Of a stretch of DNA of 64,000 nucleotides, positions 57,907-64,000 are shown piece by piece (position 1 is the first letter of the stretch; every line of letters begins with the position of its first letter). The DNA lies in contig QKMY01000031.1 of assembly GCA_003242895.1 (NCBI GenBank), positions 46,942 to 110,941 of the forward strand, written 5' to 3'. Position numbers and translations under genes: made by a program. This DNA is from Candidatus Margulisiibacteriota bacterium (GTDB lineage: Bacteria; Margulisbacteria; Riflemargulisbacteria; GWF2-39-127). Under the pieces are notes generated by a model. That model had not been told where the DNA came from, made no database searches, and was given only the letters and a program-made list of their open reading frames with translations.

Positions 57907-58629
57907 ATGACGACTGTTAAGATTGTTAGTAAACTATTTAAATACGCATTTGCGGCAATTCTCTGCTATGTTTTTATTTTTGCAATGAAACTAGTTGTGG
58001 TATTTCCGTGGACGGCCCAGCAGCTCTATTTTTCGCAAGTACCTGAACAAGTCGGATTGATTGTCTTTCTAGATGGCGAATACAAAGAACGGGTAAACCA
58101 TGCCTTTGAGCTCTATGAAGCTGGGTATTCAAAAAAAATGTTTTCACCGAATATCGAAGTTTATGCAAATAAAAAGCTGGTAAAAAGCAAGTTAAAAAAA
58201 TTAGGGAACAAAGTTAAGTTTTATCAAGGCCCTGTTGCTGCCTCCACTTACGAAGAAGCGCTCATTACGAAAGACTTCATCGACAAGCATAATATCAGCA
58301 GTATGATTCTGGTTACTTCGCCTTATCATAGCTATAGAGCTAATTGGATATTTAATAAAGTGATGCCTGATATCAGAATTGTGTCGTGTCCGGTACCTAT
58401 GGAGAAAAGCTGGTTCAAGATAGAGAAGATTGAAAAAAATAACAGCCATTATCGTATTTTTAGAAGCGAACAATTGAAATTTCTGGGTTATTATTTAAAG
58501 TATAGCCTTGGCATTAATTTTGACAGGAAAATTGAAAAAGAGATTAAAAATGACCTGAGGTCAAAAGACGACTTGAATTACATTCATTATTTCAAGAGAT
58601 TTTTAGATAATGAAATAAGTAAAGAGTGA
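57907..58629 (+). CDS. DUF218 (YdcF/ElyC-like) membrane protein
   Basis: 240 residues. An N-terminal membrane segment (FAAILCYVFIFAMKLVVVFP) is followed by the DUF218 domain: IVFLDGEYKERVNHAFELYEAGYSKKM, STYEEALITKDFI and MILVTSPYHSYRANWIFNK. ElyC-type proteins are linked to envelope polysaccharide metabolism; SPYHSYRA is the family's conserved loop. It lies 2 bp after the sugar transferase and before the WlbA-like gene. Confidence 0.82.
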   Translation: MTTVKIVSKLFKYAFAAILCYVFIFAMKLVVVFPWTAQQLYFSQVPEQVGLIVFLDGEYKERVNHAFELYEAGYSKKMFSPNIEVYANKKLVKSKLKKLGNKVKFYQGPVAASTYEEALITKDFIDKHNISSMILVTSPYHSYRANWIFNKVMPDIRIVSCPVPMEKSWFKIEKIEKNNSHYRIFRSEQLKFLGYYLKYSLGINFDRKIEKEIKNDLRSKDDLNYIHYFKRFLDNEISKE

Positions 58630-58649
58630 TTTTATATAAAAGGTGAGTA

Positions 58650-59720
58650 ATGGAAAACAAAGTAAGGTTCGCGCTTATCGGTTGCGGAAGAGTGTCATAT
58701 AAGCATATAAATGCGCTAAAAAACATAAAAACGGCTCAACTGGTTTCGATATGTGACCTAGTCGAAGATCGTGCTAGAAAAAAAGCAGATGAAACAGGAG
58801 TACCCTGGTATACAAATTACCGCGAGATGCTAAAAAACGAAATAATTGATGTGGTCATTATTTTAACTGAGAGCGGGATTCATGCAAAAATTGCCGTCGA
58901 TGTAGCTCATAATTATCAAAAACATATTGTAGTCGAGAAACCAATGGCCTTAAAACTTGAAGATGCCGATGCGATGATCGAAGCCTGTGATCAAGCTGGT
59001 GTGAAGTTATTTGTAGTGAAGCAAAACCGATACAATCTGCCGGTAAAAAAACTACGTGAAGCGTTAGAAACCGGCAGATTAGGAAAACTGGTCCTCGGAA
59101 CTGTCCGGGTACGCTGGTGTCGCGACCAGGCTTATTATGATCAGGACCCATGGCGTGGAACGTGGGCAATGGACGGTGGAGTTTTTACTAATCAAGCCAG
59201 CCATCATATTGATCTGCTGCAATGGATGATGGGACCGGTTGAGAGTGTCTTCGCAAGGACTGCGACGATGCTGCATAACATCGAAACCGAAGATACCGGA
59301 GTTGCAGTGATTAAGTTCGTTAACGGCGCACTTGGAGTTATTGAAGCGACTACCTGTGCTCGTCCGCAGGACCTTGAAGGATCAATATCAATCCTCGGAG
59401 AAAATGGCACTGTCGAGATCGGCGGTTTCGCTGCAAATCAGATGAAAATATGGCAATTCAAAAACAGTTTTCCTGAAGATGAGGCTGTTGTCGAGAAGTA
59501 CTCTACTATGCCTCCGAACGTCTACGGGTTCGGACATGAAGAATTCCTTAAAAAAGTTGTCCACTCGATTAATCAAAACAGAAAAGCCCTTATTGATGGA
59601 ATTGAAGGAAGAAAGTCATTGGAAATAATTAACGCGTTGTACGAATCAACTGAAACTGGAAAAGAAGTATTCCTGCGATTTAAGCCAAAAAGAAGTAAGC
59701 TCGGACAGTGTGAAGAATAA
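58650..59720 (+). CDS. wlbA: WlbA/WbpB-like UDP-GlcNAcA 3-dehydrogenase
   Basis: 356 residues, Gfo/Idh/MocA family: FALIGCGRVSYKHINAL, SICDLVEDRA, VVEKPMALKLEDADAM with the Glu-Lys-Pro motif, LFVVKQNRYNLPVKKLREAL and MDGGVFTNQASHHIDLLQWMMGPV with the active-site His. The QNRYN and NQASHHIDLL segments are those of WlbA/WbpB, which oxidises C3 of UDP-GlcNAcA. The next gene is a suitable aminotransferase (1-bp overlap). A WlbB-like acetyltransferase is at 9292. Ribosome site AAAGGTGAG. Confidence 0.9.
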   Translation: MENKVRFALIGCGRVSYKHINALKNIKTAQLVSICDLVEDRARKKADETGVPWYTNYREMLKNEIIDVVIILTESGIHAKIAVDVAHNYQKHIVVEKPMALKLEDADAMIEACDQAGVKLFVVKQNRYNLPVKKLREALETGRLGKLVLGTVRVRWCRDQAYYDQDPWRGTWAMDGGVFTNQASHHIDLLQWMMGPVESVFARTATMLHNIETEDTGVAVIKFVNGALGVIEATTCARPQDLEGSISILGENGTVEIGGFAANQMKIWQFKNSFPEDEAVVEKYSTMPPNVYGFGHEEFLKKVVHSINQNRKALIDGIEGRKSLEIINALYESTETGKEVFLRFKPKRSKLGQCEE

Positions 59721-60853
59721 TGAACATACAACTCAATAATATAACGAAACAAGATGCCAGCATCAAAAAAGAAATTCTCAATAAAATCGAACAAATAATC
59801 GATAAAGGTTCATTTATTCTCGGAGAAGAAGTTTCTTTCTTTGAACAATCATTTGCAACTATTAGTAAGTCAAAATATGCTATAGGTTGTAGTAATGGTA
59901 CCGATGCCCTGATTATAGCGCTGAAAACGTTAGGGGTTCAGCCGGGAGATGAGGTTATTACTGTCCCGAACACTTTCATAGCTACAGCAGAGGCTATTGG
60001 CGCTATTGGTGCAAAGGTAGTTTTTGCCGATGTTGATGAAACCACTATGTTAATGGATTATTCTATTGTCGAACCTAAGATTAACAATAAGACCAAGGCT
60101 ATCATTCCTGTACATCTTTATGGACAGCCTGTTGATATTGACGAAATAATATCGATCGCTGACAATAATAAAATTCGTGTGGTATTTGATTGCGCCCAGG
60201 CCCACATGGCTGAGTATAAAGGGAGAAGCGTAAGCGAATATGGCGATATGTGCACTTACAGCTTTTTCCCTGGTAAAAATCTAGGCGCATACGGAGATGC
60301 CGGATGCGTTACAACGAATAATGAGCAATTCGAGCTAAAAGCAAGGCAATTAACAAATCATGGAAGGAATACTTCCCAGGACAAGTACAGACATGCTATC
60401 GAAGGATTTAACAGCAGACTCGACTCACTTCAAGCCGGCATACTAAACGTTAAACTGAAGCACTTAAACAGCTGGACAAAAAACAGGCAACTCGTGGCTG
60501 ATATCTACAAAAGCTATTTAAATGATATTGAAGAAGTTCAGTTTCCATTCGTAAAAGAGGATAGAAGCCATGTTTACCACTTAGTTGTAGTAAAAGCGGA
60601 CTGTCGTGATGAACTAGCTTTATATCTCAAGGAAAATGGGGTGCAAACCGGGATACATTATCCTATTCCACTTCATTTGCAACCGGCTTACGAATATTTG
60701 AACTACAAAAAAGGTGATTTTCCTGTAGCAGAAAAACTTTCTTCACAGATACTTTCATTACCGACATATCCAAGCCTTACAGAAAAAGAAATTGTATATA
60801 TTACTGATAAAATTAAGGCTTTTTATAGGAATAATTTATGCAAAGCAAGTTAA
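59720..60853 (+). CDS. wlbC: WlbC/WbpE-like UDP-3-keto-GlcNAcA aminotransferase
   Basis: 377 residues of a DegT-family PLP enzyme: CSNGTDALIIALKTLGVQPGDEV, NTFIATAEAI, FDCAQAHMAEY and SFFPGKNLGAYGDAG with the Schiff-base Lys near residue 191. The substrate assignment rests on its position directly after the WlbA-like dehydrogenase (shared base at 59720) rather than on unique motifs. Would make UDP-2-acetamido-3-amino-2,3-dideoxy-glucuronate, the substrate for the WlbB-like enzyme at 9292. The next gene starts inside its last codons (16-bp overlap). Confidence 0.85.
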   Translation: MNIQLNNITKQDASIKKEILNKIEQIIDKGSFILGEEVSFFEQSFATISKSKYAIGCSNGTDALIIALKTLGVQPGDEVITVPNTFIATAEAIGAIGAKVVFADVDETTMLMDYSIVEPKINNKTKAIIPVHLYGQPVDIDEIISIADNNKIRVVFDCAQAHMAEYKGRSVSEYGDMCTYSFFPGKNLGAYGDAGCVTTNNEQFELKARQLTNHGRNTSQDKYRHAIEGFNSRLDSLQAGILNVKLKHLNSWTKNRQLVADIYKSYLNDIEEVQFPFVKEDRSHVYHLVVVKADCRDELALYLKENGVQTGIHYPIPLHLQPAYEYLNYKKGDFPVAEKLSSQILSLPTYPSLTEKEIVYITDKIKAFYRNNLCKAS

Positions 60854-61932
60854 TCTTAAGCTGTTTTTTTATACTTTTAATTGTAAGTACAACAGTTAGT
60901 GCTAACGAAGAGAGCATGAAACTTCGCATGAAAGAAATCGAGCAGCGCATCAACAACCTGGAACGCAGGTCGCCGGATAGAAATACCGAGGAGGATAACG
61001 ACACAAAAGGCAGGATAAAGCTGATTGAAGAACGGATCGGCAGCATTAACGCCGATACTAAAAACTTGCGTTTGGCGGAAAAAGGCGCACAGCCGGAATA
61101 TCAGCTTATCAAAACAATATCCTATCCCGGGCTTGACCCAGGACAACTTCTTAATCCCCGGGGATTGGCAGTAAGCAGCAAAGGAATCTTTGTCGCTGAC
61201 TTCGATAACAAGCGGATTCAGCACTTCACGAAAGATGGGGCATACGTTAATTATTTCAATAATCTATCATCTAATTCAATCGGTAAGCTGAAGGGGCCTT
61301 ACAGTATTGCACTTGGTTATGGAGATACCGTATGGGTTGTCGACAAAGAAAACAATCTGGCTATACAGTATGAAATTAACGGGACCTTTATTACAAGTTT
61401 TGGCGGGTTAGGTGATGATAATGGAAAGCTAAACGAACCTAGCGGAATTGATATCGATAATAAAGGTTATATTTATGTTGCTGATTCTGGAAATGACCGT
61501 GTGCAAAAATTTTCACCTAACGGAAAACATATTGTTACGATAGGTGGATTCGGCAGCGGAGACTATAACTTTGATAAACCGGTAGACGTAGCGGTCGATA
61601 ACAAAGGCTATATCTATGTTCTTGACCTGGGAAACAAAGTAATTAAAAAATATAATGAATATTTGCAATTTATGATGGAGATTAACGGCCGACCTAAAAA
61701 AGGTCGATCATGGCAAAAACCTGTGGCATTAGAAACCGACGACAGCGGGAACATCTATATCGTCGATGCCAATGGGAGAAGAGTTTTCATTTATAACTCT
61801 AAAGGCGAATTGATCGATGAAATCTATGAAGGATTACGAGAACCTCATGATATAGCCATAAGAGAGAACATATATATCACGGATGGTATAAAACATCAGA
61901 TATTTGTATATAAAGTTCGCGCCTCACATTAA
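60838..61932 (+). CDS. Secreted NHL-repeat beta-propeller protein
   Basis: 364 residues. A signal peptide (LILSCFFILLIVSTTVSA, cleavage after about residue 22) is followed by a short Arg/Glu-rich coiled coil (MKEIEQRINNLERR...IEERIGS) and, from about residue 85, six NHL repeats such as LNPRGLAVSSKGIFVADFDNKRIQHF and LNEPSGIDIDNKGYIYVADSGNDRVQKFSPNG. NHL propellers bind protein, glycans or nucleic acid. Exported, so it may bind the surface polysaccharide or cell wall. Overlaps the aminotransferase gene by 16 bp, which ties its expression to the sugar operon. A hairpin at the stop codon may end transcription. Confidence 0.85.
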   Translation: MQSKLILSCFFILLIVSTTVSANEESMKLRMKEIEQRINNLERRSPDRNTEEDNDTKGRIKLIEERIGSINADTKNLRLAEKGAQPEYQLIKTISYPGLDPGQLLNPRGLAVSSKGIFVADFDNKRIQHFTKDGAYVNYFNNLSSNSIGKLKGPYSIALGYGDTVWVVDKENNLAIQYEINGTFITSFGGLGDDNGKLNEPSGIDIDNKGYIYVADSGNDRVQKFSPNGKHIVTIGGFGSGDYNFDKPVDVAVDNKGYIYVLDLGNKVIKKYNEYLQFMMEINGRPKKGRSWQKPVALETDDSGNIYIVDANGRRVFIYNSKGELIDEIYEGLREPHDIAIRENIYITDGIKHQIFVYKVRASH

Positions 61933-61947
61933 TGAGGCGCCTTTATA
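61919..61947 (+). terminator. Hairpin at the end of the NHL gene
   Basis: GCGCCTCA (61919-61926) and TGAGGCGC (61933-61940) make an 8-bp GC-rich stem with a 6-base loop, followed by CTTTATA. The T-run is short, so termination may be partial. A second small hairpin, ACAGGT/ACCTGT, lies at 61964-61980. Confidence 0.6.
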
Positions 61948-62053
61948 GGGGGGAGAAGAGATAACAGGTTTTTCACCTGTCACTATATTATCGTAAATAA
62001 AAAAAGATAGTATCAACTTTTTTTTACTTAATAATTTATAAAGGAGCATCTCT

Positions 62054-63118
62054 TTGAAATCACAAGTATATTTTTATGACATCCATAAACACCACAAAAT
62101 TTCTCCAGTAAATAAACTGGGAGATCTGGCAGCCAGGTTGGATGTAAGTGAACTATTATCGGAAGGCGGAAACTGCGCAGTCAAAGTCCATTTTGGAGAA
62201 CCAGGAAATGCTTCATTCATACGCCCGATATATATCAAAAAGATTGTTTCCATTATCAAGGGCTTAAAGCTTAATCCGTTTTTGACTGATACAAATACAC
62301 TCTATTATGGACAGAGATCAAATGCGGTTGATCATTTGAACGCTGCGATAGGAAACGGATTTGCATATGCCGTTGTGGATGCGCCGCTCATAATCGGTGA
62401 CGGCCTTAATGGAAAAGATTATGTGAATGTTCCTGTAAACGGCAAGCATTTTTCTGAAGTCAAAATCGGATCGGCAATATATCATGCGGATGCGATGGTT
62501 GTTGTCTCTCATTTTAAAGGGCATGAGCTCTCGGGGTTCGGTGGTGCGATTAAGAATATCAGTATGGGTTGTGCCAGTAGGGCAGGGAAACAAATGATGC
62601 ATTCAGCCGTAAAGCCAAAAGTTAATGGAAGTATTTGTACCTCTTGTGGCAAATGTATTCAATACTGTCCAACCAATGCCATCGAAATCATTCAAGAGAA
62701 CAAGCCGTTTGCATCGGTCAACTCAGATGTCTGCTATGGTTGCGGCGAGTGTGTCGTTACCTGTCCTGCAAAAGCAATCAAACCTAATTGGCAAACCGAA
62801 ACATCCGTCATGCAGGAAAAGATGGCAGAATTTGCAGCGGGAGCAGTACAAAACAAAAAGAACAAAGTAATATACTTCAACTTTCTGATTGATATGTCGC
62901 CCTGTTGCGATTGTTATCATTTTAACGATGCGCCAATTAAAGAAAACATCGGCATTCTGGCAAGCAATGATCCGGTTGCTATCGATAGAGCGAGCCTCGA
63001 TCTTGTCGGTCTTGATGTTTTCAAAAAAATATATCCTGAGATTAACCCTGCTGTTCAATTGAATTATTTGGAGCAACTGGGCATTGGTACTCAAGAGTAC
63101 GATCTTATAAACGTATAA
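62054..63118 (+). CDS. DUF362 protein with two ferredoxin-type 4Fe-4S motifs
   Basis: 354 residues. The DUF362 part covers both ends (CAVKVHFGEPGNASFIRP; MVVVSHFKGHELSGFGGAIKNISMG; ASNDPVAIDRASLDLVG). Two Cys-x2-Cys-x2-Cys-x3-Cys-Pro motifs (CTSCGKCIQYCP near 195, CYGCGECVVTCP near 226) bind 4Fe-4S clusters, and CCDCYHF may add a further ligand set. Common in anaerobes, with no settled function. The start codon is TTG at 62054 with AAGGAG 7 bases upstream; no ATG is available. Suggests an anaerobic or microaerophilic lifestyle, weakly. Confidence 0.9.
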   Translation: MKSQVYFYDIHKHHKISPVNKLGDLAARLDVSELLSEGGNCAVKVHFGEPGNASFIRPIYIKKIVSIIKGLKLNPFLTDTNTLYYGQRSNAVDHLNAAIGNGFAYAVVDAPLIIGDGLNGKDYVNVPVNGKHFSEVKIGSAIYHADAMVVVSHFKGHELSGFGGAIKNISMGCASRAGKQMMHSAVKPKVNGSICTSCGKCIQYCPTNAIEIIQENKPFASVNSDVCYGCGECVVTCPAKAIKPNWQTETSVMQEKMAEFAAGAVQNKKNKVIYFNFLIDMSPCCDCYHFNDAPIKENIGILASNDPVAIDRASLDLVGLDVFKKIYPEINPAVQLNYLEQLGIGTQEYDLINV

Positions 63119-63156
63119 TCGATAGTGATCGAGTTCTCGGAATAAAGTATAATTAT

Positions 63157-63792
63157 ATGGTATTTAATGAAATATTAAAGAATCTCATTGACCTGATCTT
63201 TCCCTCCCATTGCATAGAATGCGGAAAGCGGTCGGATAAACCTCTGTGTCCTGAGTGCGAAAAATTTTTGAGCTGCCATTCATGGGCAGCGGCACTGCCA
63301 TATCTAGAAAAGATATACGCAGTTTGCGCTTATAAAGGTTCTGTTCGAAAAATCCTCAAGGAAGCGAAGTTTCGAAAAAATATCCTCTATATCAACTATT
63401 TAATTGAATACTATAAAGAGACCGTCAAAATTGACGATAAAATTGATATTATCATTCCAGTTCCTTTGTCGGAAAAGAGGATGTCAGAACGTGGGTTCAA
63501 TCAGGCAGAAATGATTGCCACTACGATCGCAAGAAAAAGGAACATTTGTGTTTATAACAAAATACTTGATAGATGGAAAGATACTCCGCCTCTCTACGGA
63601 TTACCAAAACGAGATCGGATCCATAAGCTCGAAAATGCATTTTGTCTCATATCGCCTGCCAAGGTAAAAAATAAAAACATATTACTGGTAGATGACATTT
63701 GCACAACCGGTGCTACATTAATGAGCTGTGCAAAGTTGTTTCAGGAATCCGGGGCCCAATCAGTTCAGGCGTTTGTTCTAGCAAAAAGCTGA
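63157..63792 (+). CDS. ComFC-like phosphoribosyltransferase-domain protein
   Basis: 211 residues: an N-terminal zinc finger C-I-E-C-G-K...L-C-P-E-C (about residues 19-34), then FLSCHSWAAALPYLEKIYAVCAYKG, IPVPLSEKRMSERGFNQAEMIA and the PRPP loop NILLVDDICTTGATLMSCAKLF (about residues 173-195). ComFC proteins are needed for DNA uptake in competent bacteria; the same family is also linked to genome maintenance. No other competence genes are present here. Followed by a hairpin and the group II intron. Confidence 0.9.
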   Translation: MVFNEILKNLIDLIFPSHCIECGKRSDKPLCPECEKFLSCHSWAAALPYLEKIYAVCAYKGSVRKILKEAKFRKNILYINYLIEYYKETVKIDDKIDIIIPVPLSEKRMSERGFNQAEMIATTIARKRNICVYNKILDRWKDTPPLYGLPKRDRIHKLENAFCLISPAKVKNKNILLVDDICTTGATLMSCAKLFQESGAQSVQAFVLAKS

Positions 63793-63868
63793 TATACCCA
63801 GAGTAGAACATTTTTTTCCTGATAAGAAATTCTAATTATGGGATGGTGGGCCTATGAACATTGATCCT

Positions 63869-63898
63869 CGGGAGCAGGGTTTGTAGACTCTGCTCCCG
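63869..63898 (+). terminator. Hairpin just upstream of the group II intron
   Basis: CGGGAGCAG (63869-63877) pairs perfectly with CTGCTCCCG (63890-63898) as a 9-bp stem; a G-T and a G-C pair can extend it inward. It lies 77 bp after the comFC-like gene. No poly-T run is left because the intron begins 5 bases further on, after TATAT, which is what is expected if the intron inserted right after a terminator or similar hairpin. Confidence 0.6.
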
Positions 63899-63903
63899 TA
63901 TAT

Positions 63904-64000
63904 GTGCGCCCAGCATGGGCGCTTTCTAGTCGGTGAAAGTCCGATATGGGGGTTGATAGTGCCAACCATTAGCTCAAGACAAGGGTGTCCATCGTGAGGT
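63904..64000 (+). mobile_element. 5' end of a group II intron (probable class IIC), cut by the window edge
   Basis: The sequence starts GTGCGCCCAGCATGGGCGC, the canonical 5' boundary and first stem (GCGCCC/GGGCGC) of bacterial group II introns, and continues with GGTGAAAGTCC and, at the end, AGACAAGGGTGTCCATCGTGA, which are closely similar to domain I of characterised class IIC introns. These introns insert directly downstream of terminator-like hairpins, as here. The reverse-transcriptase ORF and the remaining domains lie beyond the right edge. Confidence 0.82.

Noticed and set aside
50..63094. Many open frames on the opposite strand of long genes (for example within wecB, the SNF2 gene and the DUF362 gene)
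   Set aside because: All lie fully inside well-supported genes, lack recognisable domains and ribosome sites, and are shadows of codon bias.
63869..63903. attC-like integron site as the intron target
   Set aside because: The hairpin lacks the paired core sites and bulged bases of attC; it looks like a terminator stem.

Overview
The window is AT-rich chromosomal DNA from a bacterium that I cannot place to phylum. A Wza-like SLBB export protein, a Wzz-type chain-length regulator, and Wzx-like and Wzy-like membrane proteins point to a diderm (Gram-negative) envelope. The many decayed small modules (nucleotidyltransferase/HEPN pairs, four-helix-bundle S23 proteins, AlbA_2 proteins, toxin-antitoxin pairs) are typical of genomes recovered from uncultured lineages, but that is only an impression.

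Layout. 0-5.5 kb: the end of an unknown gene, a large TPR protein, and a leftward purM-purN-purH operon for late purine synthesis. 5.7-14 kb: first surface-polysaccharide block (GT2 glycosyltransferase, polysaccharide deacetylase, UDP-GlcNAc 2-epimerase, an MNT/HEPN-like pair, hexapeptide acetyltransferase, UDP-HexNAc 6-dehydrogenase, SLBB export protein). 14-17.9 kb: a junkyard of accessory modules, with a truncated DUF4160 next to DUF2442, an AlbA_2-type gene split by a 351-bp inverted-repeat element carrying a DUF559 fragment, three MNT/HEPN modules (one intact, two broken) and four remnants of S23 four-helix-bundle genes. 17.9-41 kb: main polysaccharide cluster, mostly co-directional and often overlapping (Wzz, a GT-C-like protein fused to an FGE-sulfatase fold, FdtA/FdtB-like enzymes, glycosyltransferases, Wzx, Wzy, an asparagine-synthase-like protein, methyltransferases, acetyltransferase, epimerases, GtrA, AlbA_2 protein, WecA/WbpL-like initiating transferase). 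41-45 kb: rfbA, three toxin-antitoxin pairs and a collapsed second copy of rfbA and parts of those pairs. 45-56 kb: DUF4143 ATPase, coiled-coil protein, MNT/HEPN pair, a SNF2 helicase with an unrecognised partner, a cupin, a response regulator, and an mntA/hepT pair. 56-64 kb: second sugar block (aminotransferase, initiating sugar transferase, DUF218, WlbA-like dehydrogenase, second aminotransferase, NHL protein), then a DUF362 ferredoxin protein, a ComF-type protein, and the 5' end of a probable group IIC intron at the right edge.

How it fits together. UDP-GlcNAc is probably channelled to a 2,3-diamino-uronic acid by the 6-dehydrogenase (9968), WlbA-like dehydrogenase (58650), aminotransferase (59720) and acetyltransferase (9292), with 2-epimerase (7437) giving a manno form. 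RfbA plus FdtA/FdtB suggest a dTDP-3-amino-3,6-dideoxyhexose, although no dTDP-glucose 4,6-dehydratase is in the window. Sugars would be built on undecaprenyl phosphate by the WecA/WbpL-like or WcaJ-like enzyme, extended by the glycosyltransferases, flipped and polymerised by the Wzx and Wzy candidates, sized by Wzz and exported by the SLBB protein. All functional statements are from sequence reading alone; no database search was run.
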